A stretch of 64,000 nt of DNA from NCBI GenBank assembly GCA_000727475.1, contig KL647306.1, positions 213,748 to 277,747 on the forward strand. Direction: 5' to 3'. Shown in pieces: positions 23,626-38,330 of the stretch (the first letter of the stretch is position 1; every line of letters starts with the position of its first letter). Source of the stretch: Sarcocystis neurona. Lineage: Eukaryota > Apicomplexa > Conoidasida > Eucoccidiorida > Sarcocystidae. A program made the position numbers and the translations under genes. Below the pieces are notes generated by a model. The model saw only the letters and a list, made by a program, of their open reading frames with translations, was not told the DNA's origin and did no database searches.

Positions 23626-26600
23626 ACAGAAGCAGCAGCAGCAGCAGAGGTAAGGCCAGCGGCCGCAGCGCGGTACTAGGTTGCACCTTCCGCCCAGTAG
23701 CAGCGGCTGCAACAGCACAAGAGGAGCAGCCGCGGCAGCATCTGCAGTGTCTGTGGGGTTTGCGAGCCATGCAGCAAAGAAGACCCGGTAGGGCTGCGCG
23801 GGCTGCAGCAGCTGTCGCAGCAGCGCCGATGGGTCGGAGAGGAGTCGTTTTGCTGCCGAGAAGCAGTCCGCGGGGAATTCTCGCTTCGGTAAACGCATGC
23901 GGCAGCAGCAGATCTGCTGGTTTTCCACATTCTGGTGCAGCTGTCAGCGAGGGATGAGAGCAGCTACACCTACCCCTATATATATAAATGAACATATCTA
24001 TCGTACACTCCTCTCCTATGTTTGTATACATGTGCGCAACAGTACACACATTGACGTGGATCTAGACGCCAACGCAGCTGCCGCGTGCAGTCGTTTCCGC
24101 GTGCAGGCCGAGGAAGGCGCTGAAGAATAAAACGAAGACGCTGCAGCAGAGGGACGTTTATATGGACGGGTCACCTACTGCAGAGACAGAGAACGCAGAG
24201 GAGAAGCGGGAGCAGCAGCAGAGTAGGAAGAGGAAAAGCTGTCTGTCTGCTGGCTACGGATACACATATATGTGTGTGTGTGTTCGCAGACAGGAAAGGG
24301 AAATTCGTACGAAGTGCTGCTGCTGCTGCTGAGAAGATGTGGAAAGCGTTTAGTAATGCTGTTGTTGCTGCTGTTGCTGTCTGCGCTTCCTCACGTGTGG
24401 CCGCTGCTGTGCGGTGACGAATGCGGCCGCGCCGCTACGGCAGCAACACCGCAACCGAGCTGCTGCTCCGTAGGTAACAGACACAGCGCGAGCAATGCGG
24501 AAAATTAGAGCTGCAGCAACAGGAGCAGCAGAGGAGAAGGAGACAGACGCACCCAGCAGCAGCAACAGAGGAGTAGAGCTGTCTACAAACAGCGGCAGGG
24601 GGTGGGTCCCGTGCTGCTGCAGCAGCAGAGGGACGAGACGTTTTCCCAGCAGCAGCAGCAGCGCTGGAAGCCGGGGCTACCGCAGTTCCGACTGCAATAG
24701 CGCAGCGCCAGCGGGGCAGAGGAAGGACCGCCGAAAAAAACAGCGTGAGACGTAGAGATGGAGAGACAGAGAAAACATGTGAGCAGAGAGCAGCGGGACC
24801 AACAGCAGCTGCAGCAGCAGCACGCGAGGCAACAGTGAGTGTACAACAAGTGCCGCAGCAGGAGCGACTCTTCTCCAGCAGCAGCAGGTGACGGAGACTG
24901 CTGCAACAACGACTGAAAAGAAGCGAAGATTCGCACGAAAGTGTGCGACATATATTTGTATAGACGCATGCACAGGGATATTGGGGCACACCCGGCATGT
25001 ATAGACACTTTTTCATACGCCACGCGTGTAAGATGGCCTCTGCAGTATTCCCGCTGCTGCTGCTGTTCAAAGAAAATATCTTTTAATGACTTCAAGTCAA
25101 CATATACGCGTACATATACATATATATATATATGTACATGCAAATACATGTGTGCATCACTTCTCTTGAAGCACACTCTCTCTCTGTATATATATATATA
25201 TATATGTCTACATGTGTGTGCATATGGCTTTTCATAGAGCAATATATGTGTGTGGGGAGGGAGACGTTTCGGCTTAGCAGAGGAAGGGGACGTGCAGAGC
25301 AGCGCAGAGCAGCAAGAGGAAGTGGCTTTGACTTCAGACACAAAGCAGCGCATGAAGGTGAAGAAGGCAGGGGTAGAAGCAGCAGCAGCAAGAGCGAAGA
25401 GAAGGAAGCAGCAGCTGATGGAGAGACGAGCGGTCGGCAGGGAGAGCCACAGGTATAAAGCAGCAACAGCGGCAGCAGCCGACAACGAGACGGCGAGGTC
25501 GACAAACAGCAGCAGCAGCAGCTACAGGGGAGAGGTGCGTCGGGAAAACGAGCCCCTGCTATCGCACATGTGTGTGGCATTCTCTTTTCCCTGCAGACAA
25601 TGCTGCCTCGTTTAACGCCCTGCTGTCTCTGTAAGACGGATCCTCCCTTCCTCTCCGCAACGAAGATACATATATGTGTGCGTGTGCATATATATGAGCA
25701 TGTACATACGTATGTATGTGGACATACACGTCTATGTGTGTACGTGTGTTCGCACGTGTATTAGGTGTATGCGTCTGTCTCTTCGAGTCTGAAACATGCA
25801 TGGACGACCGAAGAGAACGTACAATACTCTTCGTACAAGTAAGTAAATATACGTAGGCTCACGTTCATCGATGTGCGTATGTCATCGTGGATACGTGCGT
25901 GTCTGCAAAAATATATATGACAGATGTGAAGGTGCTCTCTTTATATATAGGTATGCATATAGATGTACATACTTGTGGAGTTTACATAAAAATGTACGTG
26001 CATATATGCGTATGTGTAGTAGGGAAGATTCTGTATCTGTGCACATGCATATATATAGATGTTCGTTTGCACGCGCAGGCGGTTGCACATGTATGCATAT
26101 GATATATGTATGTACAGAGAGATGTATCCTCAAAGCTAGCCTTGCCAATGGCAGCGCGCCCCTTGCGGACCTCATATATATATATATGATATATATGTAT
26201 ATATGGCGAGCGCAAGCACGGTACCGACGGCAAGGACGCTATTGACGGCGGTCCTTTCCCCCAAGTGAACTTCCCCCAAGTTTTTGTTAAAACCCGTCTT
26301 CAGCAGCCTTCTCTCCTCCGCCTCATTTTCTTCCTCTGGGTACGTAAAAAAAAAGAGAGAAAAGGTCCTCTGCTGCGGGGATGCACAAGTGGCTGCCCAC
26401 CAATGCAATGTGGCTCGTGCGCTCCACCACACACACACACCCATCTATATATATATATAGAGAGAGAGAGAGAGACAGCGGCGCTTGCGTTTTCTCGTCA
26501 CACTGTCTCTGTTCACCGTGCATCTGCCGCGACCACTGCTGTCAGAAACTGTCGCGGCTTCCTGGAGCTGCGTTTTCCATCGTCGGAGGCAACTACTGCC

Positions 26601-28728
26601 CGTCGAGTCCTCTTCTTCTTTTTCCTCCTCCTCTTCTTCCTTGCTGTTGTCGTTACGCCGAGCAGGCAGACGTGGGTGGAGTGTGCGCGCGTCCGTACGC
26701 GTGTTCTCACACATACACACTTACGAATCGATATATATCTCTATCTATGTGCGTATCCAGAGCCGTACACATACCTATACACGTATGTAGGTTAATAGGT
26801 AAACCTACACGTATACCTGTTGACGCGTAACGTCGAGTAGCACACAGGTGTACACGTATTTGGACTGGGTGCTTGGGTCGTCTCCCGTATGTGGAGTACG
26901 CACAGACGAACTTTGACGCACACCTTACGCACTGGAGGGGCTTCTTGGTCGAACAGCTGCCAGAGCAGCAACAGGAGGTCATCGACACAGCCGCAGGAGG
27001 ACCACGCGCACTTCCGCGGTCCAGTTCGAAAAAGGGACGACACTTCTTTAACTAAAAAAAGGTTCCGAGTGATGCGATTCAAAAGGGGAAAAGGAATATG
27101 GAGCACGTGCATGTGGTGGACTGCACCGGTGAGGCAGAGTTCACGCGCACGTCAAATTCTGTAGACCTACAGAGGTCCCGCGCACATGCTGCATGCAGAC
27201 AGACTCGTGCCTACGCACTAATTTTCTTACGTGTACTACAAGTATTATGGTGTGTACGTCCCGAGAGCGGTACCGTAAATATCTACGCGTAAACACGTCA
27301 CCACCGCTTTCTTCGCCTTGGCACGACTCCTGCGGGCCTGCCGGTGGCAGTCAGTGAGAGCAGGAAGAATAACTACTAAAACTTTCCCCACTCCATTCCA
27401 TAGAAGGGTAGGTCGGAGCAATACGAAAACTAACATTCTGCGACCCCTACTTTTCCGCTTCTGGCGTGGTGGCGCTTCGCGGAAAGCCAGAAACGCCCTA
27501 CGAAAAAACCGGCCTGTGTATCCGCACATCACGCGTGTGTACGTAGGTCGCAAGGAGGAAAGTGTACACGTTTGTACTGTGGCTGCACATGTACAAAATC
27601 ATAGGGAAGTCTCCACACCGCAAGCGCTACTTTACTGAACACGCCCCTTGTTCAGAAAGAGAAGCGCATGCCTGGAAAAGTGGTACACACAGAGTCACTA
27701 CTGCAAGGTCTGTGGAACAGTACAGGCGTCCCTGTATCCTCACTTTAAGACAGATACGCAGGCTTCACCCAGACACATATGTGTATACACATACGTTCGT
27801 CCGTAGGAAGAGGCAGCGGCTCGCACCTGGGGACGAAATGCACCACCGCATGCAGCGACGCGTGCCTGTCGACGAGCAGTGCAGGCAGCGGAGTCGAAAA
27901 AGGTACACGACAGCAGAAACGACATCGTGTGGAGGGAGGAAGGTCGGGGAATTAAAATGCGGAGGAAACCGGCGCAAAGACAAGTGTGTAGCGACGACCG
28001 CCGCAGACACACAGCGGTGCGTGCGCAGGTCGGCCATGCTCACGTTAATTTCAGTTTTTCCAGGTTTTGTTTTATTCTCAAGTCCGAAGACACCTGTGGC
28101 CCATCTTTACATTTCGACAAATGTAAAAAGTGGGATATAGACACGACGTGACTCAGAAGTTCCGGTTCTTTTAGCACTCGTGCGTCGCAGTACGTGGGCA
28201 GTTACGGATACACGGCGAGCAGCGCACGATCATACCCCGTAACGTAATATCAATTGATATATGTAACAGATGCTTGATATTCCACATTCAACACGTACAG
28301 CAAACGCGGATGATATGATTAAACTCCTGCAAGGTTTACCTATACACATATGCATATGCACGATCTCTTGGTTGTTCATTCTCTTTCCTCCACTTGCACT
28401 CCCCAGTCCTCGCCGAAATTGGCTGCTGCTGTTCACCTGGCAGCTATTGCAGGATGTCGACCGATAATTACAAATATATTACATGTAGAGAGACAAAAAT
28501 AAAATGTATACATGCGACGCCCAGAATAGACATACAAGATACGTGAATATATACATATATATATATAAATGTAGAGACGCGAAATACGTATGTGTGCGTG
28601 TAGGTCTAATCGCTACCCCCACTTGTACATACGTATATACGCATATATATATACATATACACGTGCTTATACGCACGCCACAGATATAGACATGTTTAAA
28701 ATATGGGGCAGATGCATGCGGTGGTGCC
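23626..28728. other. Intergenic region between convergent CSN7-like and EEP genes
   Basis: CAG/CTG patches occur at 23620-23950 and 24200-24900, with CAG/AG-rich DNA at 25250-25540 and TA-rich microsatellites at 25080-25230, 25660-26220 and 28540-28660. A possible small plus-strand exon lies at 26906-27055. The stretch 27060-28230 is non-repetitive with open frames on both strands, and I recognise nothing in it. Confidence 0.5.
26906..27055 (+). CDS. Possible terminal exon of an unidentified plus-strand gene
   Basis: A TACGCACAG|ACG acceptor is followed by 49 codons and a TAA. The translation starts TNFDAHLTHWRGFLVEQLPE and ends KKGRHFFN. The composition is protein-like and lies outside any repeat, but I recognise no family and no upstream exon is established. 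Confidence 0.2.
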   Translation, partial: TNFDAHLTHWRGFLVEQLPEQQQEVIDTAAGGPRALPRSSSKKGRHFFN

Positions 28729-29174
28729 TCACGTCTCATCTACTTCGGCTTCATCTACTCCAAGCTGTCGATTCCATGCCTTGTCTTCCTCTCGCTTCTC
28801 GTCCTCCCTTTCCCGCTCTTTTCCCAGCTTTCCCTGTTGCGTCCTCGACTGCTGCCGCTGCTGCCGGTCTCGGCTGGACTGCCTTCGCGCAGTCCCAGCA
28901 GCCGCCAGGTCTTTGCTGCTGCGGCTCCTGCTGCTCTTCCTCCTCGCCGCTACGGCTGCAGCAGCAGGGCGAGAAGCAGCCGAAGCAGCACGCCTGCTTC
29001 CGCTGTAGGCGGTGCTGCAACAGAAGGAGTAGCCGCGCAGCAGCTGCTCCCTTCGAGGCTTGGGGAGCTGCTGCAGCTGCTCATGCGACGGAGGCTTGCC
29101 AATCGTAATACGCGCACTCAGAGGCCAGTGATCAGAGAGTTCTGTTCCTGGTTCTTGGGCCACAATGTCCATCC
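28729..29174 (-). CDS. EEP exon 4 (catalytic SDH motif and C-terminus)
   Basis: The acceptor GACGTGCAG|GG leads into MDIVAQEPGTELSDHWPLSA. The Asp-His pair is the general-base site of the fold. The following ~120 residues are basic and rich in Gln, Arg, Ser and Ala, with no transmembrane helix, and end at TGA 28731-28729. Confidence 0.85.
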
Positions 29175-32100
29175 CTGCACGTCTCAAACGACGCACTCAC
29201 CAAGAAGGAATATACAACAGCAGATCTTCTAGGCAAACATACACACAGACGTCAGGAGAAGTGTATGTGTCTGTGTACATATTTCGTCTAGTACTTGAGG
29301 GCACCACTAATATCACACATACGCATTCATATATATTTGCATATATATATATACGCAAAGAGCCTGCGTCCTGCCAGAGCTCCGCTGCTGCGGTGAAAGC
29401 TTGACCAACTACTAGAGCACCGTGTTTCGACATATATGGAGCAGACACCATATGTGTATAAGTCTAGCAAGATGTATATTGGTGACGTGTGTCTGCCTAC
29501 GAAAAGAGATATGCATAGAAGAAATGTGTCCGTGCGGGAGAACATTTGCACTCTTGGTGTAAGTCGGAAAGGACACTGCTAAGATACATTTGTATGTATA
29601 TATAGCACACTTCCATGTGTACACATGCCTTAAAATGTCTAAAAAACGAAGACACAGAGGATCAACAGACACGCTTAGTCACGTACCTGCGCAGGAACAC
29701 GTGGATATGTACAAATCCACTTACGGAAATGTACACATATACATGTCCACACACACACACACGCATTCGGTCCTCCACACGCCTGCATACGCATATCTCA
29801 GCATTCGTATATATATATACATATATAATGTATATACGTACGTAATTGTGTGTATTTATATATATATATGTGTATACACATATATATACGCATCGTCCAA
29901 GCCCGACTGCACAGATCTAGCGACTTCCTTGCATACTGAAATTTAAAATTTCCACATATACAAATGCGTGTGTTCACATTTCGACACACACGTCGGTACA
30001 CGTGTACATCCACGTAAAAGTATGCTGGCGTAATTCCACATACACAGAGAAAATGAATGCAACACAATAAACATATATATATATATATACGTACAGCTGC
30101 ATGTATGTTTATGTTTGTGTATGTGGCTCTTCACTCACACACCTGTACATGTAAGACGTTACGTCGAAATCTATTCGAGCATAGACGCATATATACATAT
30201 ATGCATATATATATATGTATACATACACATATGTATATATATACAAATATGCAGAGGGACGCAGTTGAAGCATTCACCTTTTAGATGGTACACAAATCTA
30301 CATATATTCACGTAGAAGAAAAGGCTGCCGCTGTTGCTGCGACGGCCGTTTCCGACTTTCTCTTCTGCTGCTGCGCCGCAAGTCAGTCTTCTCGGACGGG
30401 AGCCAAACCTTCCTCACTACGACACGTTTACCGCAGCGCCACTGCTGCAGCTGCTGACTGCAGCTCCGCAGCAGTCCACGTCCACTAGACGTGTATGCGT
30501 ACGTGCGCACCGATATACAAACATATGTAAGTGAAGAGTTGTTCCTGCACATATACATATATATATGAATGTACATACATAGAAGACGCGTCCCTCCACA
30601 CAGGGTAATCCTCGCGTATAAAAGGAGATAGGCGGGACATATACACGTGTATCTACATGTGTCACACACAGATACGAATATAGACGTCTACGCGTTTTTA
30701 CGGGTTCGCACATATACATGTATATATATGCAGAGGAAAACAAATCGGTATATCTGGTGGTCTACGAATAAGTACGTAGTTGTTACTGTGCATACATATA
30801 TAGACACAAACGCATGCATACATTTATATATACATATATATGTGTATATATGTATACAGACAGTTGTACACGTATACGTGAACTGTGTGTATGGGGGTGC
30901 GCATGTATGCTAACAATACATATATATATATATATATATGACGCGCGTAACAGATGTAGAAGAAGTGGCTACTTTTACGAGTCATTTATGTGTGCAAGCA
31001 GGGCCTGGTTTTTTCGCTCTTGACCGCATTTATGGGAAGAAAACGAAGGGGACGAGCTCGAAGACTCTGTGGCCCTTTCACACCAACACTCGCATATTTC
31101 TTTATACGCGCCCACAAGAAACATAAAAGCGGAAATACGTGCGTCATCGTGTAATTTCGCGCTCGTTGAAGTCGCAATATACACATGTACACACGTACAC
31201 TTCCACGTAGACTGAAAGCATGGAAGCACACACAAATAATATATATACGTACGTGTCCAGACGTATGAGAGAGAAAAAGACAGAAAGCAGAAGAGCTGCT
31301 TCGTCTGCTGGAGATAGGAGTGCCTGGGCACCTCTATCTTTCAAAGGGAAAAAAGTTTCTTCACGGCATACACGCAGAGGTACGTCTAAAAAGGAAGACA
31401 GGAAGAAGAGACGGAGAGAGACGGAGCTTTTCTTGCCTAGGCAGTAGATGTGTTCGAAGAAGATGCGGACGGAACCGTCCTTCAAAACAGGAATCTCCAT
31501 ATCCTCGTAATCTTCTCCCAGCACTGTGTCAGGAGGGAACTCCTGCGCCAGGTGCTGCACGTCGGCTGAGCTTAAGAGGACATCGTCGATAGCAAAGATG
31601 TAGTCGATGCGACCTGCAGCAACACTCACACACGTTGTTACACATCGAGGAGTTAGCCGTGTGCCGCTGCAGCAACAGCAGCAGAAGACCGCGCAACGCC
31701 CGCACGACCGCCGACAGAGAGGAGCAGACCGAGCGAAAGAAGACAGGAGGCAGCTGCAGCAAAAAAAATGCAGCAGCTGCAGCACAGGAGAGCAAACAGC
31801 AGACGGGGAGAAGTGGCAGCAGGAACGGCAGCAAAAAGAGGGAGAGGTGCAGCGGCAGCAGTGCGCGAAACAGGAAGCAGCAGGAACGGAAGGCAGAAGC
31901 AGGCAGCAAGGCGACGCAGGGGCAACAGCAGCATCAGAGGCAAAGGGGAAGAGGCAGCTGCTGCAGCAGCAGGGACGGAAAGACACTTCGCTACGAGAGT
32001 ACACGAAAACTGCTGCACCACCAGCAACCAACAGCAAAGCAGCACACTGCACAGCAGCGAAGCGAAGAAGAAGAAGAAGCGACATTCGCAGCACACGTGG

Positions 32101-35100
32101 CAGAGATAAAACGGGGCAGGAAAGGGAGTCGCGCAGCACAGGTGAAGAAGCTGCAGCAGCTGTCGCAGCACAAAATATACACACGCATACTTGCATGCAT
32201 GTATACATATATACACCGCGAGAGAGATAGCCAAAGAGAGCGAGAATGGCAGACAGACTGACAGAGAGATATAGGGACCTATATAAATATATACGCGGGT
32301 TTGCATACATACTTATATGTACATTCGGCCCACACGTGTGCAGACAAAATCATATATTCAAACAACTGCAGATGAGGAGAGCGGAGTGGACGTTTGCGCG
32401 CTGTCACATCGCTGGAAAAGAGCTGCCTCTACGTTTTTGTGCATGCGTTGAGAGTTCAGAGACACGGAAAACAGACGCATATATATACGCACAGGGTTCA
32501 ATACGTATAAACAGAGATACGCACAGATTTATATATCGAAAAAAAACGGAGAGAAAGGTAAAGACGAAGGCACACGCACACGTGGAACACTTCGTCTGTC
32601 GTCAGTCTATATATATACATACATATATGTACATGTATGTATGTTCCCACCTGTACGTATATATATATTTAATGTTTTCAAGTATATCGTGTGAAGCCAA
32701 AGTGGACCTGTGGATATACTTCTATATATATACATATACACATATATTTATTTACTTTTACATCTATGGATATATAAAAGCGCCAAGCGTACAGTATATA
32801 TATATACATATATCAATATATACTGATACACGTGTATGTTTACGTGTGTGTATATATATATGTATGTGTAGAAATTCCCACATATATATATATATATTTT
32901 ATGTTTTTCCGTATATCGTGTCCGGCCCCTAAGTGGAACCTACAAGTATGTATGTAGACATATCTGTGAATATATATATATATATGCGCATAAGCAATAC
33001 GCAGGGTACAGCATATACACATCTATATACGTATAGATAGATATATATGCAGACATTTGTGCACTCTTATACATATACAGGTGTATCAGCAGTTACTAAC
33101 GGAGAATGCCTCGCTGCTGTTGGCAACGCCTGTTCACGTGTTTTGTAGACCTCAGTCTGTAAAGAAATGCAACCCTGTGTACATATTTCTCTACATGTGT
33201 AAGCAAACCGCATATACTCACAGAGATATACATATGTGAATTCAGCTTCTGAGACACGTTTGCGAGTTGTCCCTCTCCCCAATAACGTGCACGGTATCTC
33301 ACACACACATACACGTAGATACGTATATGTAAGCATTGAGCCACACGGGCATGCAACAGCATATACATATATATATGTGTAGTGCGTGTGTGTGTATATA
33401 TACATGTAGTACCGTTAGGAAAAATATATAAATATATATATATGTTTAGTGTATATATGTATATATATGTAGTATGTATATATATACTTATATATATCTT
33501 TACTGTGTGTGTATATATGTGTATATGTGTAGTGTGTGTATATATATGTAGTGTATATATATATGTATATATAGAGAGAGAGAGGAAAAAAAAAACAAAG
33601 GAAGATACAGGTGCATGCACATGTAGAAGCCTCACTCTCTGTGATGAAAAGACACCTTTTTGCAGGTCTATATTTTCGTGGACACGTCGAAAAGTGTGCA
33701 GTGGCGACACATTCTTACAGACACCCGTATCTGCTTGTAGAGGGAAAGCGAGGAAGCGAGAGAGGGGAGAGACCGGCAGAGAGGCGCACATGCTGTCCAA
33801 CAGAAGGTGTAGAGGTGATGTCTCTATTTTCTATAAGTTAAGCTTCTGCATATATATAGATATATATGTATATGTATCTGGCACTGAATCAATACAAAGA
33901 CAGAAAGAAACACAGAGAAGGACACACAGGCACGCATACATTCATGTATACATATATACGTACATACGAATGCAGCCGAACCCATACACAAACCGCTGTA
34001 TATTTGTACGTATATGGAAGCGTCAGCTTATACTTATCCACACACGTACATACACACATACACACACATGCATAATCCACACATACGTACGTACGTACAC
34101 ACGTACATGCAGATGTACATTCGCATACAGCCGCCCCCATACAGACAACCCTGTGTATGCGTAGGTGAAAGCGTCAGCTCATACAGATCCACGGGGAGGA
34201 GGAAAGCAGAAGAAATATGCTGCAGTACTACTCAGTACTCGGGGCGCGTCTCAACTCTCGACCGGACGGGTGCAGCAGCAGCAGCAGCAGCGGCACGGGT
34301 GCTACCTTGGCTCGGCCACGGGAACAGCGTGTTTCCCACGGTGGTTTTTGCTGCTGTTCCGCCTTTGCTGCTTCTTTGACTTCTCCGTCTGCCTCCGCCG
34401 GCGTCTGCTGCTGCAGTGCCCTTCTCCTGTGTGAAGTAGGTATACTGGCAGGGGTAGTTGGGATTGTGCTGGGGAAGGAAAAGGTCGCGCATGTGTGCGG
34501 CGCCGTCCAGCGACTTCAGTTTTTGATAAGCCCGCGGGGCTTTCTCTGCATCAATGTTAAAGTCGCCGCATAGCAGCGCAGCCACGCCTCTGAGAAATGA
34601 GGGGACGCTCTTTTTCTTGTCTCGGTCTCTTCTTTTCCGCTGCTCTCCTTCGCTGCGTCTCCCCCCTGCCTTTCGCTTCCGTCTCCTTGCCCGTCTCTCC
34701 CTTTCGCTGCTGCCATGACCACTGTCCCTACTATTACTCCTGCTACTAGTGCTGCTGCTACTGTCACCGCCCTCTCCGCTCGTGCTGCTGCTGGTGTCGC
34801 GTTCGCTGTCGGTGCCGCTGCTGTCGCTCTCGCTGTCGGTGCTTCTGCTGCTGGTGCTGCTTCCTCCGTCGCTTGAGTCCTCCTCGTCTGCGGTGTCTGC
34901 GTCGTCCCCGTCTCGAGGCTGCTCCTCCTGCTCTGCACCCTGCAGGTTTCTCGCGAGGAAGCGGAGGTAGCTCTTCCAGGCCAAGGTCTTCACGAACCAC
35001 TGCAGCGTCTGGCGACTCGCGTCTCTCGCTTCTTTGCTGAGGACGGAGAAGTGCGTGTTGAGCAGCAGCAGCCTGCAGCGCGGAGGAAACACACTGCCGA

Positions 35101-38100
35101 CGTCGAGCTCTACTGCGGTCACATTCTGGTTGCTGAAGGGCACCTGGGCATGTCTGGGAAAAGGCTGCCTCTCCAGCCGAAGAAACGCGCACTTCTGTCG
35201 TTTCCACGCGAAGAAAAGTCCACCTGTGCGGCTGCAGTAAAGGCGACAAGGATCCAGCAGCTCGCTTCCCCACCATCGCAGCAGCGCGGCAGCAGCGGAG
35301 GCACAGCGCCACGCCGCGTTGCCGCCGCGGGCAGGAGCCGCGGGGGCCTGACCTGTCCGCAGCTGCGAAGGAGAAAACGAAGAAGCAGAAGACGAACCCG
35401 CAGACGACAGCCGACGGACAGCAGCGCCCTCACGAGGTGACCCGGAGCCTCCTCCCCGTGCTCCTGCTGCTGCTCCTCTTGGCGCTGCCTCTGCTGCAGC
35501 GACGCCGCCCCACGCCTGTGTTTCCGGGAGAATGCTGTGCGTTGGCAACACCGCCGCGGTCAACGCCGGCATATTCGTGCCCCACACTTCCTGCAGACAG
35601 ACGAGGTCGTACTGAGCGGCTACTTGGCCGATCTGCACGCCCCACCCAAAATACGGGCCGGAAGGCGGGCGGATACACACACACACACATACACATAGAT
35701 GTATATACCTCTATATGCATATATGTGTATGTATGCGTATGTGTGTGTAGATGTCTAGAAAGAAGTGGACGCGTGCTCTCTTGAGGAAATTTGTCGAGAC
35801 ACGGGGGTGTGGAAGCACACCCGCCTGCACGTGGACATATCTGCGCAGGAAAGGGTTCTCCTGAAGCTTCCTCTTCGGTCGTCTTCCTTTGTACGGCACT
35901 GCTGCTTCTTGACATTCACGCATCAGGTGAAGATGACGGATACGACGCGTCTGTTCTGCTGCTGGTGCAGAACACATCTTAGTGACGACGGGGGGCATCA
36001 CGTGTATCCGGGCTCACCTTCGGAAAGTGTGTGTACACATGCATAGATATGTGTGCAGTTCTTTTCAATACAGGAGGACGCACAGCCACTTGCACCTCCC
36101 TTCCTGCTCCACAAATAAGAAAAGGGAGACAGTTGCTGTGGATGTATGCACAAACTTCCCTGCAGATAAAGAGATATATCTATTTATCTATCTACATATA
36201 CATAGAGAGATGAATATGTGTGTGCATGTGCACATACATAAGCATATGTGGCACGAATATATACCTGTACGTATGTATATGTATATGCGTTGGTAATACA
36301 GGTATAAGCAGACAGATCTCACAAACGTCTCTACACGTAAAGAGACACACACATATATATACACACATATCCATATTTATACGCACACGCACATACATAT
36401 GCATATAGACACATATATATATAGATACATATACATATATATATATATATACATATACAGAAGTTTATATACTCGAACGCACAGATACACATATATATGC
36501 ACATACACACATATACATATATATATATATATATGTACGTATACACAGAGACACGTACTTATGTATGTACACGTGTAAATAATATAGAGATACGCAGAGG
36601 TTTCTTCAGAGAAGTTCGAGAGAGGCCTCTATTGGGACACGCACTGCCCATACGCTCCCGCGCAGATACACAAGGCCTCACCTGTTCCTTTTCTGCAAAC
36701 GTCTAAGGCAAGTGTCTACATATTTACTGCCAACAAACAACATGCAGAGCTTCGACGCAGCGACTGCACAAGTGCTAAGGCATGTGTGTACTGCCTTGAA
36801 CTGCGGCAGTTTACGTACTGCCGTGAAGTCGCATGCAGGGCGACTACGGACCCGGCAGAAATGAGCAGATGTTGCCTATATATGTCCTGCAGTAGCGTGT
36901 CACCGTGCCGAGCGACTATGACGCCTGTACGCATGTGCGGGCATACAGACACGCCGCCGTAGACGCAGGTGTTTGTTTTTTCTCCTAAGCTTGGCACGGC
37001 GGTCTTCAGGCAGACCTCAGGACTCTGCGCCTCGATACGGCTGTACGCTTCACGCCGAGGCGCTGCTTCTCTCGAGTTATGCTTGGGCACGCAGCCAAGC
37101 TGTGTGGAAGCCCAGAGCCAAATGCAACACACCCATCTCATATCGAGTTCTAGCGAACCCCAGGACAGCGCAGCACACTCGTTGAAGCCTGCCCATGTAA
37201 AGATCTTTTGCTGTCAGCTGCAAGTTCTACGCCCGAAGGCGGCGTACAGACCGAGCGTCTTCTGTTGGACGGCGGTGTCTGTGCACATGCAGACACGCAT
37301 TTATCAACGCGTGTGCGGCCAGGCACGTCCTCGTGTAAACTCTTCGTCTGTGGCATCAGCAAAATTCTAGCGAGGCGTCCTTGCCGTGTACATGTCTACA
37401 TATATATACCTGATTCTACAGCTGCGCAGGCACACCCACATACACACACGTACGCCTGGTGCTCAGTGTGTCTAAACGTGTGTGTGAGGGAGACACAGAG
37501 ATACATATACACATACAAGATATACGCAGAGATACATACACAGCTATATATATACGTGTGTTCGCATGGGTGCAAGCAAGTGTATTTGTGTGCGGCTGTA
37601 TGTGTGGAGAGGCGCAGGGATGCTGTGAGGGTCGTACGTGTGTGTGCACGCTACTAGGCGGCATACGTATGTCTGCAGCCGTGTGTGTTTGAAGAGACGT
37701 CGGGGGACTTGGTGAGGAATGCTCCTGCATGGGTGCCCGTGCTTGGGAGCCCGACTCTCCCCGTCTGCGTGTGGCGGTGCTGCACCACTGCAGGAGTAGT
37801 GGAAATGCATGCAGCATCGGCCCCGCGCATGGCAAGTTCGCTACGCAGGTGCACGCGCTCGTGCTGTCGGGTACCAGGGTTCGCCTACGCGTCGGTCTCT
37901 CAAGTAGAAGCGTTCGTGTGCATATAAGGAAGTGTTCACATATCTACACGTGTGAATTTGAATGCGCTCACGTGTGAGTGTCACAGACCTACCGCCGAAG
38001 AGACGAAGGCACTCATCAGCGCAGCAAGACCTGCGAAGACTCACATACGCTCGCGCAGACGTCCACGCACTTGTAGATACATAAACATCTTCACAAACGC

Positions 38101-38290
38101 ATACACACACATACGTGTGTATATATATGGGTGTGTAGACATTATATATATATATATATATGTAGAGGTCGTACACGTGTGCAGGTTCAGACGGCTACGT
38201 CGTTGTACGCGGGTGTGGATAGTATAGCTGAACATGTATAGATCGTTGTATACTGCGCACGTGGACACCTAGAGAACCTAAGTGTCAGAC

Positions 38291-38330
<40 letters not shown>

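Noticed and set aside
24758..25452. Possible plus-strand exons: ATG at about 24758 with a GTGAGT donor, and a Lys/Arg-rich segment near 25300-25452 with a GTATAA donor
   Set aside because: The phases of the available splice sites do not match, and both pieces lie in CAG/AG-rich DNA.
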